DNA of 64,000 bases from Providencia alcalifaciens DSM 30120 (GCF_000173415.1 NZ_ABXW01000074.1:1-64000), one strand, 5' to 3'. Positions 28,657-38,819 are shown, numbered from the stretch's first letter. Program-made: numbers and translations. The notes: generated from the sequence alone by a model not told the origin.

Positions 28657-29589
28657 ATGACACAATTTGCTATGGTATTCCCGGGACAGGGTTCCCAGTC
28701 TTTAGGAATGTTAGCTGGCTTAGCTGAACAAAATCAGCTGGTTAAAGATACATTTGCTGAAGCCTCTGAAGCATTGGGTTACGATCTCTGGACATTAGTC
28801 CAAAATGGACCAGAAGAAGAATTAAATAAAACATGGCAGACTCAGCCTGCATTATTAGCAGCGTCTGTTGCTATCTTCCGTGTTTGGCAAGAAAAAAATG
28901 GCAAAATGCCCGCTTTAATGGCTGGTCATAGCCTCGGCGAATATTCTGCATTAGTGTGCGCTGGCGTGATTGATTTCAAACAGGCTATCAAATTGGTAGA
29001 GCTGCGTGGTCGATTGATGCAAGACGCTGTTCCAGAAGGGACTGGCGCAATGTATGCAATTATCGGTTTAGATAACGAATCTATCGAGAAGGCATGCCAA
29101 GACGCAGCGCAAGGGCAGGTTGTATCCCCTGTCAACTTTAACTCTCCTGGACAAGTGGTTATTGCGGGTGAGAAAGCGGCTGTTGAACGTGCGGGTGCAG
29201 CATGTAAAGAAGCGGGTGCCAAACGTGCGTTACCATTATCTGTTAGCGTACCTTCTCATTGTGCATTAATGAAGCCAGCCGCAGATAAATTAGCTGATGC
29301 ATTAGAAAAAATTGAATTTTGTGAGCCGACCTATCCAGTTATTAATAACGTTGATGTTAAAATGGAGACGTCTGCAAAAAATATCCGTGATGCATTAGTG
29401 CGCCAATTGTATAATCCGGTGCGCTGGACTGAAACAGTCGAATTCATGGCAGAACAAGGCATTGAGCAATTGGTTGAAATGGGTCCAGGCAAAGTTCTGA
29501 CTGGTCTAACCAAGCGAATTGTCTCTAATTTAACTGCCGTTGCAGTCAATGATCCTGTATCATTAGACTCGGCTTTAGAAACTATCTGA
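28657..29589 (+). CDS. fabD: Malonyl-CoA:ACP transacylase FabD
   Basis: FabD loads malonyl groups onto ACP for chain elongation. Ser92 in GHSLGEYSA and His201 in VPSHCALM form the catalytic pair, and VFPGQGSQSLGM is at the N-terminus; 310 residues. GAG and A-rich sequence precede the ATG at 28657. It sits 18 bp behind fabH and 8 bp ahead of fabG. Confidence 0.97.
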   Translation: MTQFAMVFPGQGSQSLGMLAGLAEQNQLVKDTFAEASEALGYDLWTLVQNGPEEELNKTWQTQPALLAASVAIFRVWQEKNGKMPALMAGHSLGEYSALVCAGVIDFKQAIKLVELRGRLMQDAVPEGTGAMYAIIGLDNESIEKACQDAAQGQVVSPVNFNSPGQVVIAGEKAAVERAGAACKEAGAKRALPLSVSVPSHCALMKPAADKLADALEKIEFCEPTYPVINNVDVKMETSAKNIRDALVRQLYNPVRWTETVEFMAEQGIEQLVEMGPGKVLTGLTKRIVSNLTAVAVNDPVSLDSALETI

Positions 29590-29597
29590 GGACGACA

Positions 29598-30332
29598 ATG
29601 AGCTTTGAAGGAAAAATTGCACTAGTCACTGGTGCTAGCCGTGGAATCGGTAAAGCGATTGCTTTAACCTTAGCGTCACGCGGCGCGACTGTTATCGGTA
29701 CTGCAACCAGCGAAAAAGGCGCGGAAGCGATTACTGCCTATTTAGAAGGTAAAGGTAAAGGCTTAGCGTTAAATGTGACAGATCCAGCATCAATTGAAGA
29801 AACATTGACCCAGATCCGTGCGGAATTTGGCGAAATCGATATTTTAGTTAATAATGCTGGTATTACGCGTGATAACTTATTGATGCGCATGAAAGATGAT
29901 GAGTGGCAAGATATTATTGACACTAATCTTTCATCCGTTTACCGTTTGTCTAAATCCGTTTTGCGTGCCATGATGAAAAAACGTTGTGGGCGTATTATTT
30001 CTATTGCATCTGTTGTGGGCGTGATGGGAAATGCGGGACAAACAAACTACGCGGCAGCGAAAGCTGGGCTGATCGGTTTTAGTAAATCATTAGCTCGTGA
30101 AGTCGCTTCTCGTGGTATCACTGTTAACGTTGTAGCGCCTGGTTTTATCGAAACTGATATGACTAAGGCATTGACAGACGAACAACGTGCAGGCATTTTA
30201 TCTCAGGTTCCTGCGGATAGACTGGGTGATGCACAAGAAATTGCCAGTGCTGTAGCATTTTTAGCTTCTGACGAAGCTGCTTACATCACAGGTGAAACAT
30301 TGCATGTCAATGGTGGCATGTACATGATCTAA
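29598..30332 (+). CDS. fabG: 3-oxoacyl-ACP reductase FabG
   Basis: The NADPH-dependent reductase of the elongation cycle. It is a short-chain dehydrogenase with TGASRGIG (11-18), NNAG (86-89) and the catalytic Ser138, Tyr151 and Lys155, all at E. coli positions; 244 residues. GAGGA lies before the ATG at 29598. A 156-bp gap with its own hairpin follows before acpP. Confidence 0.97.
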   Translation: MSFEGKIALVTGASRGIGKAIALTLASRGATVIGTATSEKGAEAITAYLEGKGKGLALNVTDPASIEETLTQIRAEFGEIDILVNNAGITRDNLLMRMKDDEWQDIIDTNLSSVYRLSKSVLRAMMKKRCGRIISIASVVGVMGNAGQTNYAAAKAGLIGFSKSLAREVASRGITVNVVAPGFIETDMTKALTDEQRAGILSQVPADRLGDAQEIASAVAFLASDEAAYITGETLHVNGGMYMI

Positions 30333-30343
30333 AGAAATGAGGG

Positions 30344-30397
30344 AACCATTTGCATTTTTTTGTGTTATCTAATGCAAAATAATGCAAAATAATGGTT
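30344..30397. repeat. Hairpin with a 10-bp direct repeat between fabG and acpP
   Basis: AACCATTTGCATT (30344-30356) can pair with an AATGCAAA copy and AATGGTT (30391-30397), with small bulges. AATGCAAAAT occurs twice in tandem (30371-30390). Its place suggests partial termination or RNA processing that lets acpP be expressed far more than the fab genes upstream. Confidence 0.4.
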
Positions 30398-30488
30398 TCA
30401 ACAGCCGGGATTGGGTTGTATCTTTTCCTGTATTTCATAAACTACGAAAACCATCGCGAAAGCGAGTTTTGATAGGAATTTTAATAGT

Positions 30489-30722
30489 ATGAGCACTATC
30501 GAAGAACGCGTTAAGAAAATCATCGTTGAACAACTGGGTGTTAAAGAGGAAGAAGTTGTAAATACAGCTTCATTTGTTGATGACTTGGGCGCTGATTCTC
30601 TTGACACAGTAGAACTGGTTATGGCTCTGGAAGAAGAGTTCGATTGCGAAATCCCTGACGAAGAAGCTGAAAAGATCACTACAGTACAGGCTGCAATTGA
30701 CTACGTCAAAGCATCTGAGTAA
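30489..30722 (+). CDS. acpP: Acyl carrier protein AcpP
   Basis: A small acidic four-helix protein (77 residues) that carries growing acyl chains on 4'-phosphopantetheine attached to Ser37 of [10 protein letters not shown]. The sequence is almost identical to the E. coli protein. AGGAAT lies before the ATG at 30489. Hairpins before and after the gene suggest a separate abundant transcript. Confidence 0.98.
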   Translation: MSTIEERVKKIIVEQLGVKEEEVVNTASFVDDLGADSLDTVELVMALEEEFDCEIPDEEAEKITTVQAAIDYVKASE

Positions 30723-30740
30723 TAGCAGTAAAACTTATCT

Positions 30741-30762
30741 AGGCGATCATTCGATCGCCTAT
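30741..30762 (+). terminator. Partial terminator between acpP and fabF
   Basis: A perfect 9-bp stem (30741-30749 with 30754-30762) with a 4-nt loop is followed by a weak T-rich tail (TGTTTCTT). It probably lets some transcripts continue into fabF. Confidence 0.55.
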
Positions 30763-30800
30763 GTTTCTTATGTAACTAATTCCCTCCTTGGAGGACATAC

Positions 30801-32051
30801 GTGTCTAAGCGTCGTGTAGTCGTAACCGGACTTGGCATGTTATCTCCTGTCGGCAATACAGTTGATTCATCATGGAAAGCTGTTTGTGGCGGACAGAGTG
30901 GTATCAGCCTAATTGATCATTTTGATACTACTAACCACGCAACTAAATTTGCAGGCTTAGTAAAAGATTTCAATTACGAAGATTTTGACATCTCTCGCAA
31001 AGATGCGAAGAAGATGGACCCATTTATTCAGTATGGTATCGCAGCTGGCTATCAAGCCATCAAAGATTCTGGATTGGAAGTAACAGAAGCCAATGCTACT
31101 CGTATCGGTTTAGCGATTGGTTCTGGTATTGGCGGGTTGGGATTAATTCAAGATAACTGTGAATCTATGATGCACGGTGGTCCTCGTAAAGTTAGCCCAT
31201 TCTTCGTACCATCGACAATCATCAACATGGCTGCTGGTCACTTAAGCATCATGTATGGTCTCCGTGGTCCAAGCATTTCAATTGCGACAGCTTGTACATC
31301 AGGCGTTCATAATATTGGACATGCAGCACGGATGATAGCCTATGGTGATGCGGATGTTATGCTAGCGGGTGGTACTGAAAAAGCAACGACACCATTAGGT
31401 GTGGCTGGTTTTGGTGCAGCGCGCGCATTGTCAACGCGTAATGATAACCCACAAGCTGCAAGTCGTCCTTGGGATAAAGACCGTGATGGTTTTGTTCTGG
31501 GTGATGGTGCGGGCATCATTATTCTCGAAGAATACGAGCACGCTAAAGCACGCGGCGCGAAAATTTACGCGGAAATTGCAGGCTTTGGTATGAGCAGCGA
31601 TGCTTACCATATGACGTCACCACCAGAAAATGGTGAAGGCGCTGCATTAGCAATGAAAAATGCGCTAAACGATGCAGGCATAGAACCAACTGATATTGGT
31701 TATATTAATGCTCATGGTACATCAACACCTGCAGGAGACTTAGCCGAAGCACAAGCGGTTATGTCTGTCTTTGGTGAAGACACTAAAGTGTTAGTGAGTT
31801 CGACAAAATCGATGACGGGCCACCTGTTAGGTGCTGCAGGCGCGGTTGAATCTATCTTCACTATTCTGTCTTTATGTGATCAGATCATTCCACCAACGAT
31901 CAACTTAGACAATCCTGATGAAGGTTGTAATCTTGATTTCGTACCGGGAGAAGCACGTAAAGTCGAGAACATGGAATATGCTCTGTGTAACTCATTTGGC
32001 TTCGGTGGTACTAACGGTTCATTGATTTTCCGCCGCTATCACGCAGAATAA
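30801..32051 (+). CDS. fabF: Beta-ketoacyl-ACP synthase II FabF
   Basis: An elongation condensing enzyme that also sets temperature control of unsaturated fatty acids. Cys165 (TACTSG), His305 (NAHGTSTP) and His341 ([10 protein letters not shown]) form the active site, and [11 protein letters not shown] is at the end. The start is a GTG at 30801 with GGAGG 8 bases upstream; the protein has 416 residues. A terminator follows, so fabF ends the fab transcript. Confidence 0.97.
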   Translation: MSKRRVVVTGLGMLSPVGNTVDSSWKAVCGGQSGISLIDHFDTTNHATKFAGLVKDFNYEDFDISRKDAKKMDPFIQYGIAAGYQAIKDSGLEVTEANATRIGLAIGSGIGGLGLIQDNCESMMHGGPRKVSPFFVPSTIINMAAGHLSIMYGLRGPSISIATACTSGVHNIGHAARMIAYGDADVMLAGGTEKATTPLGVAGFGAARALSTRNDNPQAASRPWDKDRDGFVLGDGAGIIILEEYEHAKARGAKIYAEIAGFGMSSDAYHMTSPPENGEGAALAMKNALNDAGIEPTDIGYINAHGTSTPAGDLAEAQAVMSVFGEDTKVLVSSTKSMTGHLLGAAGAVESIFTILSLCDQIIPPTINLDNPDEGCNLDFVPGEARKVENMEYALCNSFGFGGTNGSLIFRRYHAE

Positions 32052-32072
32052 TCAATTATTCGTTGAGTTCCT

Positions 32073-32108
32073 AAGCTCCAGTATCTTTGGTACTGGGGCT
32101 TTATTTTT
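32073..32108 (+). terminator. Terminator of fabF
   Basis: An 11-pair stem with G-U pairs (32073-32083 with 32091-32101) is followed by TATTTTT. Confidence 0.85.
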
Positions 32109-32198
32109 GCCTTCTTTTTGCAGTACTCCTTGCTTTGGTTTATGATATTAACACTATGTTACTGTCTGATTTATCAGTCTTTATTATAAGAAACAATC

Positions 32199-33026
32199 AT
32201 GACTTATTGGGTTAACGGCATTTCTTGTCAGCAAATTGATATTACCGATCGCGCTATCGCCTTTGGTGATGGGTGCTTTACGACTATCCATGGTATGAAT
32301 CAACAAGCTAAGATGCTAGAACAGCATATTCTTCGTCTACAGCAAGATTCAACGCGACTCAAATTGCCTTCAGTAGATTGGAAGCAATTGACACAGCATA
32401 TTGAGCAGGTTTGTGAACAACAAACTGATGATGAATTTGTGGTGAAGGTTATGATTAGTCGTGGCGCTGGCGGCCGCGGCTACAGTTCTCAAGGCTTCAA
32501 ACAGCCAACCATTATGGTAATGGTTTCCCCTTTTCCTAAGCACTATGCCACATTACAGTGCCAAGGTGCAGCTTTAATGCTTAGCCGAATTCCATTAAGT
32601 CGCAATCCAATCTTAGCGGGTATGAAACATTTGAATCGCTTAGAACAAGTATTGATCCGCCAAGAAATAGATGATGCTAAGCTAGATGAAGCGGTCGTGT
32701 TAGATACCCATGGCGTGATGGTTGAATGCTGTAGCGCGAATATCTTTTGGCGCATCGGTCGAGATGTTTATACACCCATTCTAGAGCAGTCTGGTGTGAA
32801 TGGATTAATGAGACAAAAGATCATAGCGAAACTTAAAGATAGCCAGTACCATTTGGCCGAAGTTGAACGGTTTCCAGCAATTTTGACACAGTGTGAAGAA
32901 GTCATTATTTGCAATGCGTTAATGCCTATATTACCGGTGAAAAGCATTCAACTTTCAGAAAATAAAACAGTGAGATACCAATCAAGAGAGCTGTTTGAAT
33001 ATTTATTATTACAGCGACAAATTTAA
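32199..33026 (+). CDS. pabC: Aminodeoxychorismate lyase PabC
   Basis: PabC releases pyruvate from 4-amino-4-deoxychorismate to give p-aminobenzoate for folate. It is a fold-type IV PLP enzyme of 275 residues. ITDRAIAFGDGCFTT, VMISRGAGGRGYS, the PLP-lysine region GMKHLNRLEQVLI, and VECCSANIFWR and GVNGLMRQ match E. coli PabC. The gene starts a cluster with mltG, tmk and holB, the same order as in E. coli. Confidence 0.94.
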   Translation: MTYWVNGISCQQIDITDRAIAFGDGCFTTIHGMNQQAKMLEQHILRLQQDSTRLKLPSVDWKQLTQHIEQVCEQQTDDEFVVKVMISRGAGGRGYSSQGFKQPTIMVMVSPFPKHYATLQCQGAALMLSRIPLSRNPILAGMKHLNRLEQVLIRQEIDDAKLDEAVVLDTHGVMVECCSANIFWRIGRDVYTPILEQSGVNGLMRQKIIAKLKDSQYHLAEVERFPAILTQCEEVIICNALMPILPVKSIQLSENKTVRYQSRELFEYLLLQRQI

Positions 33027-33086
33027 ATCCGATAACAATTTCACTCTTATCGTTTATCGACGAACAATGCATTTAAGTGACCAATA

Positions 33087-34109
33087 ATGAAATTAGCCAA
33101 AAAAATAACACTGATTGTTTTTGTCCTTGCGATTATCGGCGCGGTTGTTGTGTACCTGCAATATCGCCAAATCCTTGATTATGCTAAAAAGCCAATCAAC
33201 ATCGTACAAGAAACTATTTTTACAGTACCTGCTGGTACAGGACGAGTTGCTTTAGAAGGGTTATTAATCAAAGAAAAATTCATTGAAGAAGGTCATCATT
33301 TTCAGCTTCTGCTCAAAGCGCGCCCAGAATTGGCGCAGTTCAAAGCAGGGACTTACCGGCTACAGCCAAACATGACGGTAGAGCAATTATTAGCGCTGAT
33401 CTCAAGTGGTAAAGAAGCGCAATTTAATATTCGTTTTATCGAAGGGAATAAGCTGTCTGATTGGAGCAACATTTTGCGAGATGCGCCTTATCTGGAGCAC
33501 AAAACGCAAGATGCAACACCGACAGAGCTATACGCTATGTTGGATTTTAAAGAGGGAGACAACCTTGAAGGATGGCTCTATCCAGACACCTATTTATACA
33601 CTGCGGGTACTAGCGATGTTGAGATATTAAAGCGTGCCTATAAGCGTATGAAATCGACCGTTGAAGACGAGTGGAAAGGTCGTGATAAAGATCTACCCTA
33701 TAAGAATGCCTATGAAATGTTGATCATGGCATCGATTGTTGAAAAAGAGACAGGGGTGGATAATGAACGAGCGCAAGTGGCTTCTGTCTTTGTCAATCGC
33801 TTAAAGAAAAATATGCGCTTACAGACTGATCCAACGGTAATCTATGGGTTAGGTGAGAATTATCGTGGTAAAATTTATCGCAGCGATTTAGATAACTATA
33901 CTCCGTATAACACTTATAAAATTGATGGTTTACCACCAACACCCATTGCCATGCCGGGGCTTGCTTCGATTAAAGCGGCTGCACACCCAGCGAAAACAGA
34001 TTACTTATATTTTGTCGCCGACGGTACTGGCGGACATACTTTTAGTCGTAATCTTAATGATCATAACCGTGCCGTTAAGGTTTACCGACAAATTGAGCAA
34101 AAGAATTGA
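33087..34109 (+). CDS. mltG: Endolytic peptidoglycan transglycosylase MltG
   Basis: MltG cuts nascent glycan strands and probably sets their length by releasing them from the synthase. A single N-terminal membrane helix (about residues 8-24) anchors a periplasmic LysM-like part and the YceG catalytic domain. Glu219 in [10 protein letters not shown] matches the catalytic Glu218 of E. coli, and [11 protein letters not shown] and [16 protein letters not shown] are conserved. It has 340 residues. The stop lies 8 bases before the tmk ATG. Confidence 0.95.
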   Translation: MKLAKKITLIVFVLAIIGAVVVYLQYRQILDYAKKPINIVQETIFTVPAGTGRVALEGLLIKEKFIEEGHHFQLLLKARPELAQFKAGTYRLQPNMTVEQLLALISSGKEAQFNIRFIEGNKLSDWSNILRDAPYLEHKTQDATPTELYAMLDFKEGDNLEGWLYPDTYLYTAGTSDVEILKRAYKRMKSTVEDEWKGRDKDLPYKNAYEMLIMASIVEKETGVDNERAQVASVFVNRLKKNMRLQTDPTVIYGLGENYRGKIYRSDLDNYTPYNTYKIDGLPPTPIAMPGLASIKAAAHPAKTDYLYFVADGTGGHTFSRNLNDHNRAVKVYRQIEQKN

Positions 34110-34117
34110 TAAACGAA

Positions 34118-34744
34118 ATGAAAAACCAATTTATTGTTATTGAAGGTTTAGAAGGGGCTGGAAAGACAACAGCAATCAACACAGTTGTTGAAACATTAAC
34201 CCAAGCGGGTGTTCACGATATGGTATTCACGCGTGAACCTGGTGGCACACCACTCGCTGAAAAACTGCGTGAGCTAATTAAGCAAGGTATTGAAGGTGAT
34301 AAAGTTACAGACAAAGCTGAATTGCTGATGCTGTACGCTGCACGAGTCCAGTTGGTCGATACCGTTATTAAACCTGCTCTCGCGGAGGGAAAATGGGTTA
34401 TTGGCGATAGGCACGATTTATCCTCTCAAGCTTATCAAGGTGGCGGGCGGGAAATTGACCGCCAATTAATGGCGTCACTCAGAGATTTAGTGTTAGGTGG
34501 GTTTAAACCTGCATTGACGCTCTATTTAGACCTACCACCCGAATTAGGCTTACAACGAGCACGTTCCCGTGGTGAGTTAGACCGTATTGAGAAAGAATCA
34601 TTGGCATTTTTTGAACGCACACGGGCCCGCTATTTAGAATTGGCGGCGGCAGATGAATCTATCTTAACCATCGATGCGAGTCAAAATATTGAACAAGTGC
34701 AAGCTGATATCCGCAAGACGTTACTTGCATGGTTAGCAAAATAA
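34118..34744 (+). CDS. tmk: Thymidylate kinase Tmk
   Basis: Phosphorylates dTMP to dTDP. It shows the P-loop GLEGAGKTT near the N-terminus, the DR motif region [16 protein letters not shown], the [14 protein letters not shown] segment and a LID with [11 protein letters not shown] use the ATG at 34118 (208 residues), which matches the E. coli start. A TTG at 34106 overlapping the mltG stop is less likely. Confidence 0.96.
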   Translation: MKNQFIVIEGLEGAGKTTAINTVVETLTQAGVHDMVFTREPGGTPLAEKLRELIKQGIEGDKVTDKAELLMLYAARVQLVDTVIKPALAEGKWVIGDRHDLSSQAYQGGGREIDRQLMASLRDLVLGGFKPALTLYLDLPPELGLQRARSRGELDRIEKESLAFFERTRARYLELAAADESILTIDASQNIEQVQADIRKTLLAWLAK

Positions 34745-34754
34745 GGCATTGATA

Positions 34755-35747
34755 ATGAATTGGTATCCATGGCTGAATGAGGCTTATCGTCAATTAATTA
34801 GCGCTTACCAAGCGGGGCGTGGGCACCATGCATTATTAATCCATTCCATGAAAGGAAATGGTGCAGACGCTTTAAGTTATGGCATTAGTCGTTGGCTTAT
34901 TTGTCAAAATAGAGATGGACTGAAAAGCTGTGGCGAATGCCATAGTTGCCGTTTAATGCTGGCAGGCACGCATCCTGACTACCATGTTTTAGAAGTAGAA
35001 AAAGGTAAAGCGACAATCAGCGTTGATGCCGTTCGTAAACTCACTGAAACCTTAAGCGGTCATGCACAACAAAGTGGTGCAAAAGTGGTTTCTATTCCAA
35101 ATGCCCAAGCATTAACAGATGCCGCCGCTAACGCATTGTTAAAGACGTTGGAAGAACCATCAAGTCAAACCTATTTCCTGTTGGGCTGTGAAAAAATTGA
35201 AAGCATGTTAGCGACCTTAAGAAGTCGCTGCTTGACCCACTTTTTACCCTCTCCCGATCAGCAAGTTGCGTTATACTGGCTGCAAAAACAGCTGACTGGT
35301 TTATCTGTGGATGATGCAATCACTGCATTACGACTATGCCAAGGCGCACCGATTGCTGCATTGCAATTACTTGAGCCGGCGCAATGGCAACGACGTCAAC
35401 TATTGTGTAGTGAGCTAGAGAGCAGCTTGCAGAACAAGGATTTTTTAAGGCTTTTACCTGCATTGAACACAGACAATGCACCAGAATGCATTAGTTGGTT
35501 ATTAGGGTTGCTTTCGGATGGGATAAAATTGCAACAAAAAGCAGGTCAGTTCCTTGTTAACCAAGATAAAATTGCTTGTGTTACCGCGCTTGCCACATCG
35601 ATGAGTAGCTCACAATTATTAGATGTTTATAGCCAGTGGCAGGGCTGTCGTCACCAATTATTAACAGTACCTGCATTAAATCAGGAATTGATTCTGGCTA
35701 ATCAGTTATTACATTGGGAAGCGTTATTCGCTTCACCCTCAAGATAA
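34755..35747 (+). CDS. holB: DNA polymerase III subunit delta' HolB
   Basis: HolB is part of the clamp loader that opens the beta clamp. It has an AAA+-like fold. The zinc module carries four Cys in SCGECHSCRLM-type spacing, followed by LAGTHPDYH. Further conserved parts are GHHALLIHS, DAAANALLKTLEEPS and LRSRCL. TAAGG precedes the ATG at 34755 by 8 bases and MNWYPWL matches the E. coli start, giving 330 residues. An in-frame TTG at 34749 is unlikely. Confidence 0.95.
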   Translation: MNWYPWLNEAYRQLISAYQAGRGHHALLIHSMKGNGADALSYGISRWLICQNRDGLKSCGECHSCRLMLAGTHPDYHVLEVEKGKATISVDAVRKLTETLSGHAQQSGAKVVSIPNAQALTDAAANALLKTLEEPSSQTYFLLGCEKIESMLATLRSRCLTHFLPSPDQQVALYWLQKQLTGLSVDDAITALRLCQGAPIAALQLLEPAQWQRRQLLCSELESSLQNKDFLRLLPALNTDNAPECISWLLGLLSDGIKLQQKAGQFLVNQDKIACVTALATSMSSSQLLDVYSQWQGCRHQLLTVPALNQELILANQLLHWEALFASPSR

Positions 35748-35759
35748 AAAGAGTAGATT

Positions 35760-36542
35760 ATGTTTGTTGTTGATTCACACTGCCATCTCGACTGTTTAGA
35801 TTATGAAAAATTGCATACTAACGTCGATGATGTTATCGCAAAAGCATCCACACGAGATGTCGGCTTTATGTTAGCGGTAGCAACCACGTTACCGGGCTTT
35901 GAAAGCATGAAACAGCTAATTGGCAAACGCGACAATGTGGCATTTTCTTGTGGCATTCATCCACTCAATTTGGATGAAGGTTATGATTTTGAAAAATTAG
36001 CACAGCTAGCGGCAGGTCAAGAAGTTGTCGCGCTCGGCGAAACGGGTTTAGATTATTATTATCAGCAGGAAAATGCAGCGTTGCAGCAAGAGTCATTTCG
36101 CCAGCATATTCGCATTGGTCGCCAAGTGAATAAGCCGGTTATTGTGCATACTCGTTCGGCACGGGAAGACACTCTTACCATTTTACGCGAAGAAAAAGTG
36201 GATGAGTGTGGTGGCGTATTGCATTGCTTTACGGAAGACCAACAAACCGCGATAGACTTACTCGACTTAGGGATGTATATCTCTTTCTCCGGTATTGTTA
36301 CGTTCCGTAATGCGGAACAGATCCGTGAAGCTGCACGAGTTGTACCGTTAGATAGAATTTTAGTGGAAACGGACTCGCCTTATTTAGCACCAGTCCCGCA
36401 TCGCGGCAAAGAAAACCAACCTGCCTATGTGCGTGATGTCGTTGAGTATATGGCTGTGCTCAAAGGAGTGAGCGTCGAGGAAATGGCGGAAATTACGACA
36501 CAAAACTTCAACCGTTTATTTCATTTACACGTTGGACAATAA
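35760..36542 (+). CDS. ycfH: TatD-family metal-dependent hydrolase YcfH
   Basis: A 260-residue TIM-barrel metallohydrolase of the TatD DNase family. Metal-binding and signature motifs are DSHCHLD at the N-terminus, ALGETGLDYYY, PVIVHTRSA, HCFTE and the closing ETDSPYLAPVPHRGKENQPAYV. YcfH sits behind holB in E. coli too. Family members have 3'-5' exonuclease activity; the cellular role of YcfH is not settled. Confidence 0.93.
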   Translation: MFVVDSHCHLDCLDYEKLHTNVDDVIAKASTRDVGFMLAVATTLPGFESMKQLIGKRDNVAFSCGIHPLNLDEGYDFEKLAQLAAGQEVVALGETGLDYYYQQENAALQQESFRQHIRIGRQVNKPVIVHTRSAREDTLTILREEKVDECGGVLHCFTEDQQTAIDLLDLGMYISFSGIVTFRNAEQIREAARVVPLDRILVETDSPYLAPVPHRGKENQPAYVRDVVEYMAVLKGVSVEEMAEITTQNFNRLFHLHVGQ

Positions 36543-36575
36543 ATAGATAACTATAGAATTATTAAGGAACTTGTC

Positions 36576-36926
36576 ATGGCAGAAGAGACTATTTTCAGTA
36601 AAATTATTCGACGTGAAATTCCGTCTGAGATTGTTTATCAAGACGAACTCGTCACCGCATTTCGTGATATTGCTGCTCAGGCACCCACTCACATTTTAAT
36701 CATCCCAAACAAGCTGATCCCAACAGTGAATGATGTGACGGTGGATGACGAGCTAGCATTAGGGCGCTTATTTACTGTTGCCGCAAAAATTGCGAAAGAA
36801 GAAGGCATTGCCGAAGATGGTTACCGTTTAATCATGAACTGTAATAAACATTCAGGACAAGAAGTTTTTCATATTCATATGCACTTAGTGGGTGGACGTC
36901 CATTAGGTCCATTATTAGCTAAGTAA
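36576..36926 (+). CDS. hinT: HIT-family purine nucleoside phosphoramidase HinT
   Basis: Hydrolyses adenosine phosphoramidates and lysyl-AMP-type adducts. The histidine triad HIHMH lies at residues 99-103 with His101 as the likely nucleophile. The protein has 116 residues against 119 in E. coli and keeps [17 protein letters not shown] and [15 protein letters not shown] precedes the ATG at 36576. Confidence 0.95.
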   Translation: MAEETIFSKIIRREIPSEIVYQDELVTAFRDIAAQAPTHILIIPNKLIPTVNDVTVDDELALGRLFTVAAKIAKEEGIAEDGYRLIMNCNKHSGQEVFHIHMHLVGGRPLGPLLAK

Positions 36927-36932
36927 CTCATC

Positions 36933-37352
36933 ATGAAACGCGCTGCATTAGTCTTAAAATATGCCACGATACTCAGCTTACTTACCGCTTTTTTAAGTGG
37001 CTGTGTTTGGAACAAAAAAACAGGGTTATCGTTTAATGAGCAGCAGCGTGTGGTGATGGAACCCTCCGTGCTAGCGGCAGGAGTGATTGTAGAAAAACCG
37101 GTGATCAAGGTGGGAAACGTAACGGCTACGACGACCATTAATATGAGCAATATTGAAAAAACACCGGTAACTGTGCTGTATCGTATTTTTTGGTACGACG
37201 AGCAAGGTTTAAGAGTGGACTCCACGAAAAGTCAGCCTCAGATGATTCCTGCGAATTCGTCAGTAATGCTGAAAGAGGTGACAATATCTCCACTTGCCCG
37301 CAATGCTCGTATCTATGTTTTCTTACCTTCAACGGCTGGAGAGTCACAATGA
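36933..37352 (+). CDS. ycfL: YcfL family lipoprotein (DUF1425)
   Basis: A predicted outer-membrane lipoprotein of 139 residues. The signal ends in the lipobox LSGC (Cys24), and the remainder is an Ig-like beta domain with NMSNIEKTPVTVLYRIFWYD and PQMIPANSSVML. The function is unknown. It overlaps lpoB by four bases (ATGA) and so is translationally coupled to the PBP1B activator, as in E. coli. Confidence 0.9.
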   Translation: MKRAALVLKYATILSLLTAFLSGCVWNKKTGLSFNEQQRVVMEPSVLAAGVIVEKPVIKVGNVTATTTINMSNIEKTPVTVLYRIFWYDEQGLRVDSTKSQPQMIPANSSVMLKEVTISPLARNARIYVFLPSTAGESQ

Positions 37353-37942
37353 AACGGATCTTATTGGTCGCAGCGGCAGCATTTATTTTGGCTGGTTGTC
37401 CATCAGTCCCGCAAGGACCTAAACCGCCTATTGTCCCTGTACAACCGGACGTCACCCCAGGAACACAACCTGAAAAACAACCTGATTTAACACCGCCACC
37501 AACCGACACGGTACCTATGCCGCCTAAGCAGCAAACAACGGACTGGGCAAGTGCATTACAACCATTGGTGAATAAAATGGTTGCGGATGATGGTGTTGAA
37601 AGTGGCAAAGTATTGTTAGTCGATTCCGTGAAAAATAATACCAGTGGAAGTCTACCTTCACAGGCTGTGACAGCGGCATTAACTAATGAAGTAACGAAAA
37701 CTAATAAATTCAAGGTCGTCCCTCAAGGTGTTGTCGCTGCCGCGCGTAAAACGTTAGGATTATCGCAGGATGATAGTCTGGTGACGCGTAGTAAAGCAAT
37801 TGGGTTAGGACGCTATGTTCAAGCACAATATGTGATTTACAGTGTGATGTCCGGCTCAACGAAAGAACGCAGCATTGAAATGCAGTTAATGGAAGTGCAA
37901 ACCGGTGAGATTGTTTGGTCTGGAAAACAGAGTATTGAGTAA
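37349..37942 (+). CDS. lpoB: Penicillin-binding protein activator LpoB
   Basis: An outer-membrane lipoprotein that reaches through the periplasm to stimulate the synthase PBP1B. The lipobox LAGC (Cys17) is followed by a long Pro-rich, unstructured linker (about residues 20-68). The globular domain has WASALQPLVNKMVADDGV, KVLLVDSVKNNTSGSLPSQ, TRSKAIGLGRYVQAQYVIYS and QTGEIVWSGK. It has 197 residues against 213 in E. coli, the difference being in the linker. The start ATG at 37349 overlaps the ycfL stop; longer in-frame readings upstream only run through ycfL. Confidence 0.94.
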   Translation: MKRILLVAAAAFILAGCPSVPQGPKPPIVPVQPDVTPGTQPEKQPDLTPPPTDTVPMPPKQQTTDWASALQPLVNKMVADDGVESGKVLLVDSVKNNTSGSLPSQAVTAALTNEVTKTNKFKVVPQGVVAAARKTLGLSQDDSLVTRSKAIGLGRYVQAQYVIYSVMSGSTKERSIEMQLMEVQTGEIVWSGKQSIE

Positions 37943-38819
37943 TCGTTCCTCTCTGTTTGCATTACTCGGTGAATGCTTCCCAGCTATTTTACCATCATGC
38001 TGGGAAGTTTCGTCATTAGCGGGTTTATCCGGTGGTAGTTATTTACTTGAAAGTCAGCCCGTTTCTAGAACCGAGAAAACGTTTTCGACGATCAAATTAA
38101 TTGCCCGAGCAGAAGGGCAAGCACAGAGTGCTTTGTTTGTTAATCGGCGCAAAGAAGCGCGTATTTTAAAACAACTCAAGCATTTTGCTTACTCGCCTGA
38201 TGTGATAGGGCGAAACTCTGATTGGTTGTTACTCGAATGGGTTGCAGGCGATCACCCTTGCCACGCACAATTTCTTTCCTCTAAATTTCAATACCAACTG
38301 GCAGAGATAGTCGCCAAGCTTCATTGTCAGACGCTATTAAGCTACCGATTACCGTTACGTAATGAGATTGCGCATTACGGCTATCTAATTGATAAAAAAA
38401 GAATATCTTCACGATGGAAACGAGTGCATCATCATTTCCTATACGCCCCGATGCCAAACGTTATCAAACTTGCACCTGCACATATGGACATTCATTCAGG
38501 GAACGTACTTTGTCAGCAAAAAGTGCCGACGATGTTAGTGGATTGGGAATATGCGGCGAATACGGATATTGGCTTATCATTAGAAACTTATTTTCAATTC
38601 AATAGTCTGACGCTAGAGCAACGTGATTATTTCTTGACGCATTATTGCCAAACGTTTGGTGCGTATAAAGATAAACATCATTTGGCTCGTCATTGCCAGC
38701 AATGGGAGCCATGGGTTAAATACATGACGCTAATGTGGTATGAAGTGCAGTGGTGCCAGCGTCAGCACGCGCAGTTTTTAAATGATTCAGCCCCATTACG
38801 AGACTATTTTGGTCTGTAA
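37935..38819 (+). CDS. thiK: Thiamine kinase ThiK
   Basis: Phosphorylates salvaged thiamine to thiamine monophosphate. It has a choline/aminoglycoside-kinase fold with GLSGGSYLLES near the N-terminus, the Brenner-type catalytic loop HMDIHSGNVL and the metal-binding DWEYAANTDIG. Start choice is uncertain. TTG at 37935, overlapping the lpoB stop by 8 bases, gives the E. coli spacing to the GLSGGS motif. An in-frame GTG at 37905 would add 10 residues inside lpoB. The sequence is diverged from E. coli, but the gene order lpoB-thiK-nagZ is the same. Confidence 0.87.
   Translation: MSNRSSLFALLGECFPAILPSCWEVSSLAGLSGGSYLLESQPVSRTEKTFSTIKLIARAEGQAQSALFVNRRKEARILKQLKHFAYSPDVIGRNSDWLLLEWVAGDHPCHAQFLSSKFQYQLAEIVAKLHCQTLLSYRLPLRNEIAHYGYLIDKKRISSRWKRVHHHFLYAPMPNVIKLAPAHMDIHSGNVLCQQKVPTMLVDWEYAANTDIGLSLETYFQFNSLTLEQRDYFLTHYCQTFGAYKDKHHLARHCQQWEPWVKYMTLMWYEVQWCQRQHAQFLNDSAPLRDYFGL

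Noticed and set aside
37190-37348. Extended lpoB reading frame
   Set aside because: It runs in a second frame through ycfL; the lipobox and ATG at 37349 fix the true start.
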